The position numbers and the translations under genes are program-made. Under the pieces are notes generated by a model. It worked only from the letters and a program-made list of their open reading frames with translations. It was not told the DNA's origin and made no database searches. Shown here piece after piece: positions 8,963 through 17,444 of a DNA stretch of 64,000 nucleotides. The DNA is from Xanthomonas sp. CFBP 8443. Its GTDB lineage: Bacteria > Pseudomonadota > Gammaproteobacteria > Xanthomonadales > Xanthomonadaceae. The stretch is from assembly GCF_025666195.1 (NCBI RefSeq), contig NZ_CP102592.1, positions 2,728,001 through 2,792,000 of the forward strand, read 5' to 3'. The stretch's first letter is position 1; the number at the start of each line of letters is the position of its first letter.

Positions 8963-10150
8963 CTAAACCATCCGCGGCAAGCGCACCCGCGCGCACAACC
9001 CGCCACCCTCGCGGTTGCTGAATTCCAGCGCGCCGCCATGCGCCTGGCAGATCGCCGCGGCGATGGACAGGCCCAGGCCGCTGCCGCCCGAGTGCCGGGC
9101 GCGCGAATCCTCGGCCCGCCAGAAGCGGTCGAGCATCCGCGGCAATACCTCGGGGGCCACGCCGGGGCCGCGATCGCAGACGCAGACCAGCACCTCGCTG
9201 GACTCGGCGCTCACCTCGATCAGCAGGCGCTTGCCGGCAGCGCCATAGCGCAAGGCGTTGTCGATCAGCACCGACAGCACCTGGCCGATACGGTCGCGGT
9301 CGGCGCTGATCGACAGTCCGGCCGGCATACGCAGCTCCACGTCCATCTGCGCGGCCTGCAGCGGCTGCGCCAGCCAGGCCAGACGCTCGTGGATCAGGAC
9401 GTCGATCGGGAAGCTGTACGGCTCCAGCATCAACTGGTTGGCGCGGGCCATCGACAGCAGGTGCAGGTCGCCGACCAGGCGATTGATCTGTTCCAACTGG
9501 CGATGGACCATCTGCAATTGTTCGTCGCTGCACGGGAAGACCCGGTCCAGCATGCCCTGCACCCGGCCCATCGCCGCGTTCAATGGCGTGCGCAGCTCGT
9601 GCGCCAGCATCGCGCTGGAATCGCGGATCTCGCGCTCGTATTGCTGCAGCTGCGCGGTCATGCCGTTGAAGTCCATCGCGAAGCTGGCCAGTTCGTCCGG
9701 CGCACGCGCGATCACCTTGGCGCGTGCGGAGAAATCTCCGTCGCTGATGCGACGGGCCGCCTCCGCCACGTTGGAGAACTGGCGCGACAACGGCCGCGAA
9801 GCCAGCAGCCCGCATACCACGATGACCGGGATCGATGAGATCACCAGCACCGCCAGCAGCAGCCAGTCGCGGCTGGCCAGGCCGGGCAGGAAGTCGGCCA
9901 CGTCGTAGTAGCGTTCGAACAGTTGCCACAGGCGCTGCTCGTTGCTGTGCGGGTCCTGGCGCAGCTCCATCATTTCCTGGCGTGCCGCCGGCGGCAGCTT
10001 GTTCAGCGTCACGATGTCCCAGATCGCAAAGCGCAGCCACATGCCGAACACGATGGCCAGCACTGTGACCACCGCCAACGCGCTCATGCGCAGGCCGACC
10101 CACTGCCACAGCGGCGCGTGCGCGGTGCGGCGAGCGAATGGCCATTTCAT
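8963..10150 (-). CDS. Sensor histidine kinase (BaeS/SmeS-like)
   Basis: A 395-residue membrane kinase: helix at about 22-42, short periplasmic loop, helix at about 95-117, HAMP linker, then the H-box LAHELRTPLN with phospho-acceptor His184, N-box VLIDNALRYG, and G-boxes DRGPGVAP and GSGLGLSIA. ATG 10150 overlaps the regulator stop by 4 nt (ATGA), so the pair is translationally coupled; the longer open frame upstream is only a shadow across the regulator. It probably senses envelope or drug stress and controls the divergent efflux operon, as SmeSR and BaeSR do for their pumps. Confidence 0.92.
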   Translation of the reverse strand: MKWPFARRTAHAPLWQWVGLRMSALAVVTVLAIVFGMWLRFAIWDIVTLNKLPPAARQEMMELRQDPHSNEQRLWQLFERYYDVADFLPGLASRDWLLLAVLVISSIPVIVVCGLLASRPLSRQFSNVAEAARRISDGDFSARAKVIARAPDELASFAMDFNGMTAQLQQYEREIRDSSAMLAHELRTPLNAAMGRVQGMLDRVFPCSDEQLQMVHRQLEQINRLVGDLHLLSMARANQLMLEPYSFPIDVLIHERLAWLAQPLQAAQMDVELRMPAGLSISADRDRIGQVLSVLIDNALRYGAAGKRLLIEVSAESSEVLVCVCDRGPGVAPEVLPRMLDRFWRAEDSRARHSGGSGLGLSIAAAICQAHGGALEFSNREGGGLCARVRLPRMV

Positions 10151-10836
10151 CGGAAGCGGTAGCCGATCGCGCGCACCGTCACCAGCACGCCGGTGATGCG
10201 TTCGCCTTCCAGCTTCTTGCGCAGGTTGTGCACGTGGGCGTCCACCACCCGCTCCAGCGCGTCGCTTTCCGGCAGGCAGATTTCCAGCAGCTCGCTGCGC
10301 GTATAGGCCTTGAACGGCGTCTTCAGCAAGGTGGCCAGGATGTTGAATTCGGTCGGGGTCAGGTCCAGCGGCACCGGGTTGCCGTCGCCGTCCTGCACTG
10401 TGGCCAGGACCGCATTGGTGTCGACCGTGAGTCGTTCGTATTTCAGCGGCTCCTCGCTCGTCCTGGCCGGGCCGGCGCGGCGCAGCACCGCATACACCCG
10501 CGCGACCACTTCCTTTGGACTGTAGGGCTTGACCACGTAGTCGTCGGCGCCGTAGCGCAGCGCGCCGAGTTTTTCCGGCTCGTCGCCCATCGCGGTCACC
10601 ATGATCACCGGCGTATCGCTGCTGCGGCGGATGCTCGACAGCACTTCGGTGCCACTCAGCCTGGGCAGCATCACGTCCAGCAGCACCAGGTCCGGTTTCC
10701 ACTGCGCGTGCAGCTGGATCGCGCGCTCGCCATCGCCGGCAATGGCGACGTCGAATCCGTCGCGGCGCAGGTACGCCTCGAGGATGCTGGCGCTGTCGGC
10801 GTCGTCTTCGACGACGAGAATCTTCTTGGAACTCAT
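10147..10836 (-). CDS. OmpR-type response regulator (BaeR/SmeR-like)
   Basis: A 229-residue DNA-binding regulator. The receiver domain has acidic residues at 10-12, phospho-acceptor Asp54 in LLDVMLP, and Lys in VVKPYSP; the C-terminal winged helix ends with VRAIGYRFR. The gene is first in the - strand pair and lies 111 nt from the divergent outer-membrane factor gene, so the shared intergenic region (10837-10947) is the likely place of action on the efflux operon. Confidence 0.92.
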   Translation of the reverse strand: MSSKKILVVEDDADSASILEAYLRRDGFDVAIAGDGERAIQLHAQWKPDLVLLDVMLPRLSGTEVLSSIRRSSDTPVIMVTAMGDEPEKLGALRYGADDYVVKPYSPKEVVARVYAVLRRAGPARTSEEPLKYERLTVDTNAVLATVQDGDGNPVPLDLTPTEFNILATLLKTPFKAYTRSELLEICLPESDALERVVDAHVHNLRKKLEGERITGVLVTVRAIGYRFR

Positions 10837-10947
10837 GCCCGGTGCAGCCCTTGTCGTGCGTCTTGACGAAATCTTGAAGATTCCTAGAAGCCAGCTTGAA
10901 CTGGCCGGCCGACTCTATCACTCGAGATTGGCCACCGACTGACCACC

Positions 10948-12402
10948 ATGATTCTATCGCCCGCAGGCAAGGGTCCGCACCGCCCTCGCCTCCTCCTCGC
11001 CGCGCTGGTCGCACTGCTCGGCGGCTGCTCGCTGGCGCCGGTCTACGAGCGCCCGCAGGTCGTAGTGCCGCGCACGCTGGGTGGCGTGTCCGCAGCGCCG
11101 GCGACGCAGGCAGCGGCCGCCACGGCACCCCTGTCGGAACAGGAACAGCGGTTCCTGCATGCGTTCTCGCCGAACCACGACCTCGCGCCATTGGTGCTCC
11201 AGGCGCTGGCGCACAACCCGGATTTCCGCAACACGGTGCTGCAGGTGCGGCAGGCGCGCGCGCAATACCGGATCGAGCGCGCGCAGCAGCTGCCGCAGAT
11301 CGGGATCGACGCGCAGCAGGCCCGGCAGAGCTACGACGCGCCGCAACAGCAGGAACGCTACGGGCAGAAGCTGGTCACCGCGGCGGTCGGCGTCGACGAT
11401 TTCGAACTGGACCTGTTCGGCAAGCTGGCCTCGTTGTCCGCTGCCGCACAGCAGCGCTATCTGGCGTCCAGCGCCGGCCAGCAAGCCGCGCGCGGCGCGC
11501 TGGTCGCCGAGCTGCTGCGCACCTATACGCTGGAACGCGCCGCCGCGCAGGCGCAGGCGCGCTTCCAGGCCATTGCCGACGACAATAAAGCGCTGCTCGC
11601 ATTCGCCAGCGACCAGCACGATGTCGGGCTGATCTCCACTGACGCGCTCGACCGCCAACGCCACCAGGCCGATCAGGCCCGGGTCCGCGCCCTGCAGGCG
11701 GCCAGCGACCACGCCGCCGCACGCCGCGCCCTGCAACTGGTCGCCGGCTACGACGCGCCGGCCGGCGCCGGCGAGCTTGAGGAATTGCTGCCGACCGATG
11801 CGGGCGGCATCGCCCTGCGCGACCTGGATTCGGCGGTACTGCTGCAGCGTCCGGACATCCAGCAGGCCGAAGCCGAGTTGCGCGCGCGCAATGCCGACAT
11901 CGGCGCCGCGCGTGCCGCGTTCTTCCCGTCGATCCGCCTGAGCACCTCGCTGGGGACCGCCAGCGACACCCTCAGCGGCCTGTTCCAGGCCGGCAGCCGC
12001 ACCTGGAGTTTCGTTCCGCAGTTGACCATGCCGCTCTTCGACTTCGGCCGCAATCGCGCCAACCTGGACATCGCGCAGCTGCGCAAGCAGGCCGGCGTCG
12101 CCGACTACGAGAAGGCGATCGAATCCGCCTTCCGCGAAGTGGCCGATGCGCTCGATGCCGGCCCTGCCTTGCAGCAACGCGAACAGCGCGAGCAGGCCAA
12201 TCGCGATCGCGAACGGCAACGCATCGAGCGCATGGGCCGGCGCGTCGCGCAAGGCCTGCAGGATCGGCCCGCGCTGCTCGGCGAACGCATCGCCGCCGAG
12301 CAGGCCGCACTGGATCACCTGCAAGCCCGCCAAGACCTGATCCTCAACCGCATCGCGCTGTTCCGCGCGTTCTATGGCGTGCAACTGCCGCACGCATCCT
12401 GA
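10948..12402 (+). CDS. Efflux outer-membrane factor, NodT/OprM family lipoprotein
   Basis: A 484-residue TolC-like channel subunit. A lipobox (LLGGC, Cys27) follows the N-terminal hydrophobic stretch, and two repeated outer-membrane-efflux domains fill the rest, with typical Ala/Gln-rich coiled-coil helices. It forms the exit duct for the RND pump encoded three genes downstream. Having the outer-membrane factor first in the operon is less common than last. It opens the operon that diverges from the two-component genes. Confidence 0.92.
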   Translation: MILSPAGKGPHRPRLLLAALVALLGGCSLAPVYERPQVVVPRTLGGVSAAPATQAAAATAPLSEQEQRFLHAFSPNHDLAPLVLQALAHNPDFRNTVLQVRQARAQYRIERAQQLPQIGIDAQQARQSYDAPQQQERYGQKLVTAAVGVDDFELDLFGKLASLSAAAQQRYLASSAGQQAARGALVAELLRTYTLERAAAQAQARFQAIADDNKALLAFASDQHDVGLISTDALDRQRHQADQARVRALQAASDHAAARRALQLVAGYDAPAGAGELEELLPTDAGGIALRDLDSAVLLQRPDIQQAEAELRARNADIGAARAAFFPSIRLSTSLGTASDTLSGLFQAGSRTWSFVPQLTMPLFDFGRNRANLDIAQLRKQAGVADYEKAIESAFREVADALDAGPALQQREQREQANRDRERQRIERMGRRVAQGLQDRPALLGERIAAEQAALDHLQARQDLILNRIALFRAFYGVQLPHAS

Positions 12403-12425
12403 TCCCCACGTCGAAGAGACCGCTC

Positions 12426-13229
12426 ATGAAAACCATCGCCTTACTCCCGCTCCTGGCCTGCGCCGCATCACCGCTGGCGGCCAACGCCGCAGATGCGGAC
12501 GCATCCGGCTTCCGCCTGTTCGGCCACCAGACCGAACTCAGCGTGGGTGTCGCCGCAGTGGCGGCGCCGCGCTACTTCGGCTCCAGGGACGATCCCGTGC
12601 AATTCGCCCCGCTGATCGCGGCGCAGAGCGGCGTGCTGTTCTTCGACAGCGTGCGTGGCCTCGGCGCGCAATTCCAGAGCGATGGCGGCTTCTACGTCAG
12701 CCAGTCGTTCGGCTACGACCTGGGCCGGCTGGACCGCAACAGCAGCTGGCGCCCGGGTTCCAGGACCCTGGCCGGCATGGGCGACGTGCCCGGTTCGATC
12801 ACCAGCCGCACCATGGTCGCGCAGCAGTTCACCCCGTATCTGATGCTGGACGCCGAAGCCGAATTCGCCGTGAAGGACGGCGCGCGCCGCAACAACTATC
12901 GCGCCGGGGCCAAGTTCACCCTGCTGCAGAACGACAGCGACACGCTGACCATGAACCTGGACGCGCACTGGGGCGACCGCCGCTACAACCAGGCCTATTT
13001 CGGGGTGACCGATGCGCAGAGCGCGCGTAGCGGGTTGGCCGCCTACAACGCCGGCTCCGGCCTGTACGCCTATTCGGTCGAGGCCAACTGGGACCACGCG
13101 CTGTCCAGGCACTGGAGTACCTCGCTGACGGTCGCCGGCACGCGCTATGTCGACAACGCCGACGGCAGCCCGATCGTGCAGCGCCGCGCCTTCGCCAGCG
13201 CCATCGGCGCCGTGACCTACACCTTCTGA
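12426..13229 (+). CDS. MipA/OmpV family outer-membrane protein
   Basis: A 267-residue beta-barrel protein with a cleavable signal peptide (cleavage near residues 20-21, ANA-AD) and a C terminus ending in a TYTF aromatic barrel signature. MipA/OmpV proteins are outer-membrane proteins; the E. coli member links MltA and PBP1B, others bind antibiotics or ions. It lies 23 nt after the outer-membrane factor and 19 nt before the adaptor gene, so it is an integral member of this efflux operon and probably works with the pump. Confidence 0.88.
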   Translation: MKTIALLPLLACAASPLAANAADADASGFRLFGHQTELSVGVAAVAAPRYFGSRDDPVQFAPLIAAQSGVLFFDSVRGLGAQFQSDGGFYVSQSFGYDLGRLDRNSSWRPGSRTLAGMGDVPGSITSRTMVAQQFTPYLMLDAEAEFAVKDGARRNNYRAGAKFTLLQNDSDTLTMNLDAHWGDRRYNQAYFGVTDAQSARSGLAAYNAGSGLYAYSVEANWDHALSRHWSTSLTVAGTRYVDNADGSPIVQRRAFASAIGAVTYTF

Positions 13230-13248
13230 CCCGCCACGTAGAACGCCC

Positions 13249-14367
13249 ATGAAACCGAGTCTTGCGATGTTCCTTTGCGTCTGCGTGCCATTGGCTGCAG
13301 TGTCGTTGACCGCCTGCAGCCGCGACACGCCGCCGCCTGCGGAAGCGCCGCGCGCGGTGAAGCTGGAGGCCGTCGGCAGCCGCGACGACACCGACGGCCA
13401 TCGCTTCGTGGCCCAGGTGCGCCAGGCGCAGCGTGCCGAGCTCGGCTTCGAAGGCGGCGGCCGCATCGCCTCTGTCGAGGTGGACGTCGGCGACACGGTG
13501 CGCCAGGGCCAGATCCTGGCCCGGCTGGATCCGGAACCGAACCGCTTGCGCGCCGAGCAGGCCGAGGCCAACGTCCACATCGCGGCCGCCGACCTGCAAC
13601 AGCAGCAGACCCAACTGGCCCAGCAGCAGGCCATGTTCGAGGACGGCGCCGCATCCGCGACCACCTTGACCGCCGCCAAGACCGCGTTCGCCAGTGCGCA
13701 AGCGCGCCTGCGCAGTGCGCGATCGGACCTGGCGCTGGCACGCCGCGGCTTGCGCCAGGCCGATCTACGTGCGCCGTTCGACGGCAGCGTGGTGGCGCGG
13801 CTGCAGCAGCCCGATGCCAACGTGGCCTCGGGCCAGCCGGTGCTGCAACTGGAAGGCCGCGGGCATGCGCAAGTGACGGTCGCGCTGTCGGCGGCGCTGG
13901 CAGCGTCGCTGCGTCCCGGCCAGGCGGCGGCCGCGTATCGGGCCGACGGGCCCGGACAGGCGCTGCCGTTGCGACTGCGCAGCGTATCCGATCGCCTGGA
14001 CGGCGGCGCCACCGTGCAGGCGCTGTTCGAAAGCGCCGCGGACGACAGCGCCCGCCTGCGCAGCGGCGAGAACCTACTGCTTGCGCTGCCGCAACAGCGG
14101 ACACCGCCATTGAGCGTGCCGCTCAGCGCCGTGGTGCCGAGCATGGGCAACGGCAAGCCGATGGTGTTCGTCTACCAGGACGGCAACGCCACCGTGCGCC
14201 GCCGCCAGGTGGTGACCGGGAATGCCGAAGGCGGCCGCGTGCAGATCCGCCAGGGCCTCGACGCCGGTGAGCGCATCGTCGCCGCCGGCGCGGCCTTCCT
14301 CAGCGACGGACAGCGCGTCGTCCCTTTCCGCCCCGCTACCCGCCTGACCGGCAACGCCTCGCCATGA
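13249..14367 (+). CDS. RND efflux periplasmic adaptor (membrane fusion lipoprotein)
   Basis: A 372-residue HlyD/AcrA-type adaptor with a lipobox (SLTAC, Cys23). Then come the lipoyl half (GFEGGGRIASVEVDVGD), an alpha-hairpin around residues 100-170, the second lipoyl half (LRAPFDGSVVARLQQPDANV) and the beta-barrel. It bridges pump and outer-membrane channel in the periplasm. Its stop overlaps the RND start as ATGA. Confidence 0.92.
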   Translation: MKPSLAMFLCVCVPLAAVSLTACSRDTPPPAEAPRAVKLEAVGSRDDTDGHRFVAQVRQAQRAELGFEGGGRIASVEVDVGDTVRQGQILARLDPEPNRLRAEQAEANVHIAAADLQQQQTQLAQQQAMFEDGAASATTLTAAKTAFASAQARLRSARSDLALARRGLRQADLRAPFDGSVVARLQQPDANVASGQPVLQLEGRGHAQVTVALSAALAASLRPGQAAAAYRADGPGQALPLRLRSVSDRLDGGATVQALFESAADDSARLRSGENLLLALPQQRTPPLSVPLSAVVPSMGNGKPMVFVYQDGNATVRRRQVVTGNAEGGRVQIRQGLDAGERIVAAGAAFLSDGQRVVPFRPATRLTGNASP

Positions 14368-17300
14368 ACCTGACCCGCGCCACCCTCGCTTCGAGCCGCT
14401 TCGCGCTGTTCACCGCCGTGCTGATCCTGATCGGCGGCATCGTCACCTTCCTCGGCTTCCCTTCGCAGGAGGAGCCCAGCGTCACCGTGCGCGACGCGGT
14501 GGTGCAGGTCGCGTTTCCGGGCATGCCCAGCGAGCGCGTCGAGAACATGATCGCGCGCCCGCTCGAGGAACACCTGCGCGAACTGAGCGGCATCAAGAAG
14601 ATCGTCACCACGGTGCGGCCGGGCAGCGCGATCGTGCAACTGACCGCGCGCGACGACGTCGACGACCTGCCCGCCCTATGGCAGCGGGTGCGCACCAAGG
14701 CCGCCGACGCGAGCGCCGAGTTGCCGCCGGGCACGCAGGGGCCGTTCGTCGACGACGATTTCGGCCGCGTCGCGATCGCCTCGATCGCGGTGACCGCGCC
14801 GGGCTTCACCACCAGCGAGATGCGCGCGCCGCTGCGGCAGATGCGCGAGCAGCTGTACACCGTGCCCGGCGTGGAGCGCGTCAGCTTCCACGGACTGCGC
14901 GAGGACCGCATCTACGTCGCCTTCGAGCGCACCCGGCTGAGCGAGGCCGGAGTGACGCCCAGCGCGGTGGCGCAACAGCTGCGCACGCAGAACGTGGTCG
15001 CCAGCGGCGGCCAGATCGCCGCCTCCGGCCTGGCGATGACCGTCACCGCCTCCGGCGAGATCCGTAGCCTGGACGAACTGCGCGGCACGCTGATCTCGGT
15101 GCCCGGCGCCGACGGCGCACGCCAGATCCCGCTGTCGCAGCTGGCCCGCGTCGAGCTGATGCCGGCCGATCCACCGGAGAGCGCCGCCATCTACCAGGGC
15201 CGACCGGCGGTGGTGGTGGCGGTGTCGATGGCGCCCGGCTACAACGTCGCGCAAGTGGGCCAGGCGCTGCGGCAGAAGCTCGGCGAGACCGCGCGGATGC
15301 TGCCGGTCGGCTTTGCCCAGCACGTGGTCACGTTCCAGGCCGACGTGGTCGAGCGCGAGATGGGCAAGATGCATCACGTCATGGGCGAGACCGTGCTCAT
15401 CGTGATGGCGGTGGTGATGCTGTTCCTGGGCTGGCGCACCGGCCTGATCGTCGGTGCGATCGTGCCGCTGACCATCCTCGGCACACTGATCGTGATGCGT
15501 GCGCTGAGCGTGGAACTGCAGACGGTGTCCATCGCCGCGATCATCCTCGCGCTGGGGCTGCTGGTGGACAACGGCATCGTCATCGCCGAGGACATCGAGC
15601 GCCGCCTCGCCGCCGGCGAGGAGCGCCGGCACGCCTGCGAAGCGGCCGGGCGCACGCTGGCGCTACCGTTGCTGACCTCCTCGCTGGTCATCGTGCTCGC
15701 GTTCTCGCCGTTCTTCTTCGGCCAGACCAGCACCAACGAATACATGCGTTCGCTGGCGATCGTGCTGGCGGTCACCCTGCTCGGCTCGTGGCTGCTCAGC
15801 GTCACCGTGACCCCGCTGCTGTGCATGTACTTCGCGCGCGCACACGGCACTGCGCATGCCGAAGGCGCCGACCACTACGACTCCAGGCTGTACCGCGGCT
15901 ACCGGCGCATCATCGAAATCCTGCTCGGGCACAAGGCGCTGTTCCTCGGCAGCATGCTGCTGCTGTTGGCGGTGGCCGCCACCATCCTGGGCGCGATTCC
16001 CTACAGCTTCCTGCCCAAGTCCGACCGCCTGCAGTTCCAGATGCCGGTGACCCTGCAACCGGGCAGCGATGCGCGCGAGACCCTGCGCACCGTGCAATCG
16101 ATCAGCCGCTGGCTGGCCGATCGCGAACGCAACCCCGAGATCGTGGACAGCATCGGCTACGTGGCCGACGGCGGGCCGCGCATCGTGCTGGGCCTGAATC
16201 CGCCACAGGCCGCGGCCAACATCGCCTACTTCACGGTCAGCGTGCGCGCCGGCACCGACCTCGACGCGCTCATCGCCCGCGTCCGCCAGCACATGCGCCA
16301 GGGCTATCCTGCCGTGCGCGCCGAGCCCAAGCGCTTCTCGATGGGCTCGACCGAATCCGGCGTGGCAATCTACCGTGTGGTCGGGCCGGACGAAGCGCAG
16401 TTGCGCCGCATCGCCGCCGGCATCGCCCAGGCCTTGCGGCAGCTGCCCGGGACCATCGACGTCAGCGACGACTGGGAGATCCGCATTCCCCGCGTCGACG
16501 TCCGCGTCGACCAGGTCAAGGCGCGCCGCGCCGGAGTCGGCAGCGACGACATCGCCCAGGCGCTGCAACTGCGCTACAGCGGCATCGATGCCTCGGCGAT
16601 CCGCGACGACAGCGTCAACGTGCCGATCGTGCTGCGCGGCGGCGCCGGCGAACGCGACGCGGCCAGCGATCCGGGCAGCACCCTGCTCTACCCACCATCC
16701 GGTGGTGCCGCCGTGCCGTTGTCGGCGATCGCCGAGATCGCCCTGTCCTCCGAACCGTCGGCGATCCAGCGCCGCAACCTGAGCCGCGCCATCACCGTCA
16801 CCGGGCACAACCCGGGCATGACCACCGACGAAGTCGTGACCGCCCTGGCCGACAAGGTCGCCGCGCTGCGCCTGCCGCCCGGCTACCGCATCGAAATGGG
16901 CGGCGAGCTGGAGGATTCGGCCGAGGCCAACCAGGCCTTGCTGCAGTACATGCCGCATGCGCTTGGCGCGATCCTGCTGTTGTTCATCTGGCAATTCAAT
17001 TCGTTCCGCAAGCTGTTCATCGTCGTCTCCAGCGTGCCGTTCGTGCTGATCGGCGCCGCCCTCGCGCTGCTGCTCACCGGCTATCCGTTCGGCTTCATGG
17101 CCACCTTCGGCCTGCTCGCGCTGGCCGGCATCATCGTCAACAACGCGGTACTGCTGCTGGAGCGCATCGATGCCGAACTTGCGGACGGCCTGAGCCTGCA
17201 CGACGCGGTGGTCGCGGCGGCGGTCAAGCGCCTGCGCCCGATCGTGATGACCAAACTGACCTGCATCGTCGGCCTGGTCCCGCTGATGCTGTTCGCCGGT

Positions 17301-17444
17301 CCGCTGTGGACCGGCATGGCCATCACCATGATCGGCGGCCTGGCGCTGGGCACGCTGGTCACGCTCGGCGTGATCCCGGTGCTGTACGAACTGCTGTTCG
17401 CGCTGCGCACCGGCCGCAGCGCGGCACGGGCGGCCGCGGCGTGA
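14364..17444 (+). CDS. RND efflux transporter permease
   Basis: A 1026-residue proton-driven pump with the full RND layout: helix near residues 13-32, large periplasmic loop, helices 2-6, a second helix near 520, second loop, and a C-terminal helix bundle. Membrane acidic residues are seen in LGLLVDNGIVIAEDIE. The long length and QEEPSVTVRDAVVQVAFPG start fit the AcrB-like HAE1/CzcA-like divergent group often called simply efflux RND permease. Substrate cannot be assigned. It overlaps the adaptor gene by 4 nt and the hydrolase gene by 4 nt (GTGA). Confidence 0.92.
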   Translation: MNLTRATLASSRFALFTAVLILIGGIVTFLGFPSQEEPSVTVRDAVVQVAFPGMPSERVENMIARPLEEHLRELSGIKKIVTTVRPGSAIVQLTARDDVDDLPALWQRVRTKAADASAELPPGTQGPFVDDDFGRVAIASIAVTAPGFTTSEMRAPLRQMREQLYTVPGVERVSFHGLREDRIYVAFERTRLSEAGVTPSAVAQQLRTQNVVASGGQIAASGLAMTVTASGEIRSLDELRGTLISVPGADGARQIPLSQLARVELMPADPPESAAIYQGRPAVVVAVSMAPGYNVAQVGQALRQKLGETARMLPVGFAQHVVTFQADVVEREMGKMHHVMGETVLIVMAVVMLFLGWRTGLIVGAIVPLTILGTLIVMRALSVELQTVSIAAIILALGLLVDNGIVIAEDIERRLAAGEERRHACEAAGRTLALPLLTSSLVIVLAFSPFFFGQTSTNEYMRSLAIVLAVTLLGSWLLSVTVTPLLCMYFARAHGTAHAEGADHYDSRLYRGYRRIIEILLGHKALFLGSMLLLLAVAATILGAIPYSFLPKSDRLQFQMPVTLQPGSDARETLRTVQSISRWLADRERNPEIVDSIGYVADGGPRIVLGLNPPQAAANIAYFTVSVRAGTDLDALIARVRQHMRQGYPAVRAEPKRFSMGSTESGVAIYRVVGPDEAQLRRIAAGIAQALRQLPGTIDVSDDWEIRIPRVDVRVDQVKARRAGVGSDDIAQALQLRYSGIDASAIRDDSVNVPIVLRGGAGERDAASDPGSTLLYPPSGGAAVPLSAIAEIALSSEPSAIQRRNLSRAITVTGHNPGMTTDEVVTALADKVAALRLPPGYRIEMGGELEDSAEANQALLQYMPHALGAILLLFIWQFNSFRKLFIVVSSVPFVLIGAALALLLTGYPFGFMATFGLLALAGIIVNNAVLLLERIDAELADGLSLHDAVVAAAVKRLRPIVMTKLTCIVGLVPLMLFAGPLWTGMAITMIGGLALGTLVTLGVIPVLYELLFALRTGRSAARAAAA

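Noticed and set aside
10151..11191. Extension of the kinase frame upstream to 11191 on the - strand
   Set aside because: It lies over the response regulator and the intergenic region and lacks protein-like composition; ATG 10150 with ATGA overlap is the clear start.
15788..17440. Very long + strand frame continuing upstream of the lipoprotein hydrolase
   Set aside because: It runs inside the RND gene in another frame with Arg/Pro/His-rich composition. The real hydrolase start is the GTG overlapping the RND stop, followed at once by a lipoprotein signal.
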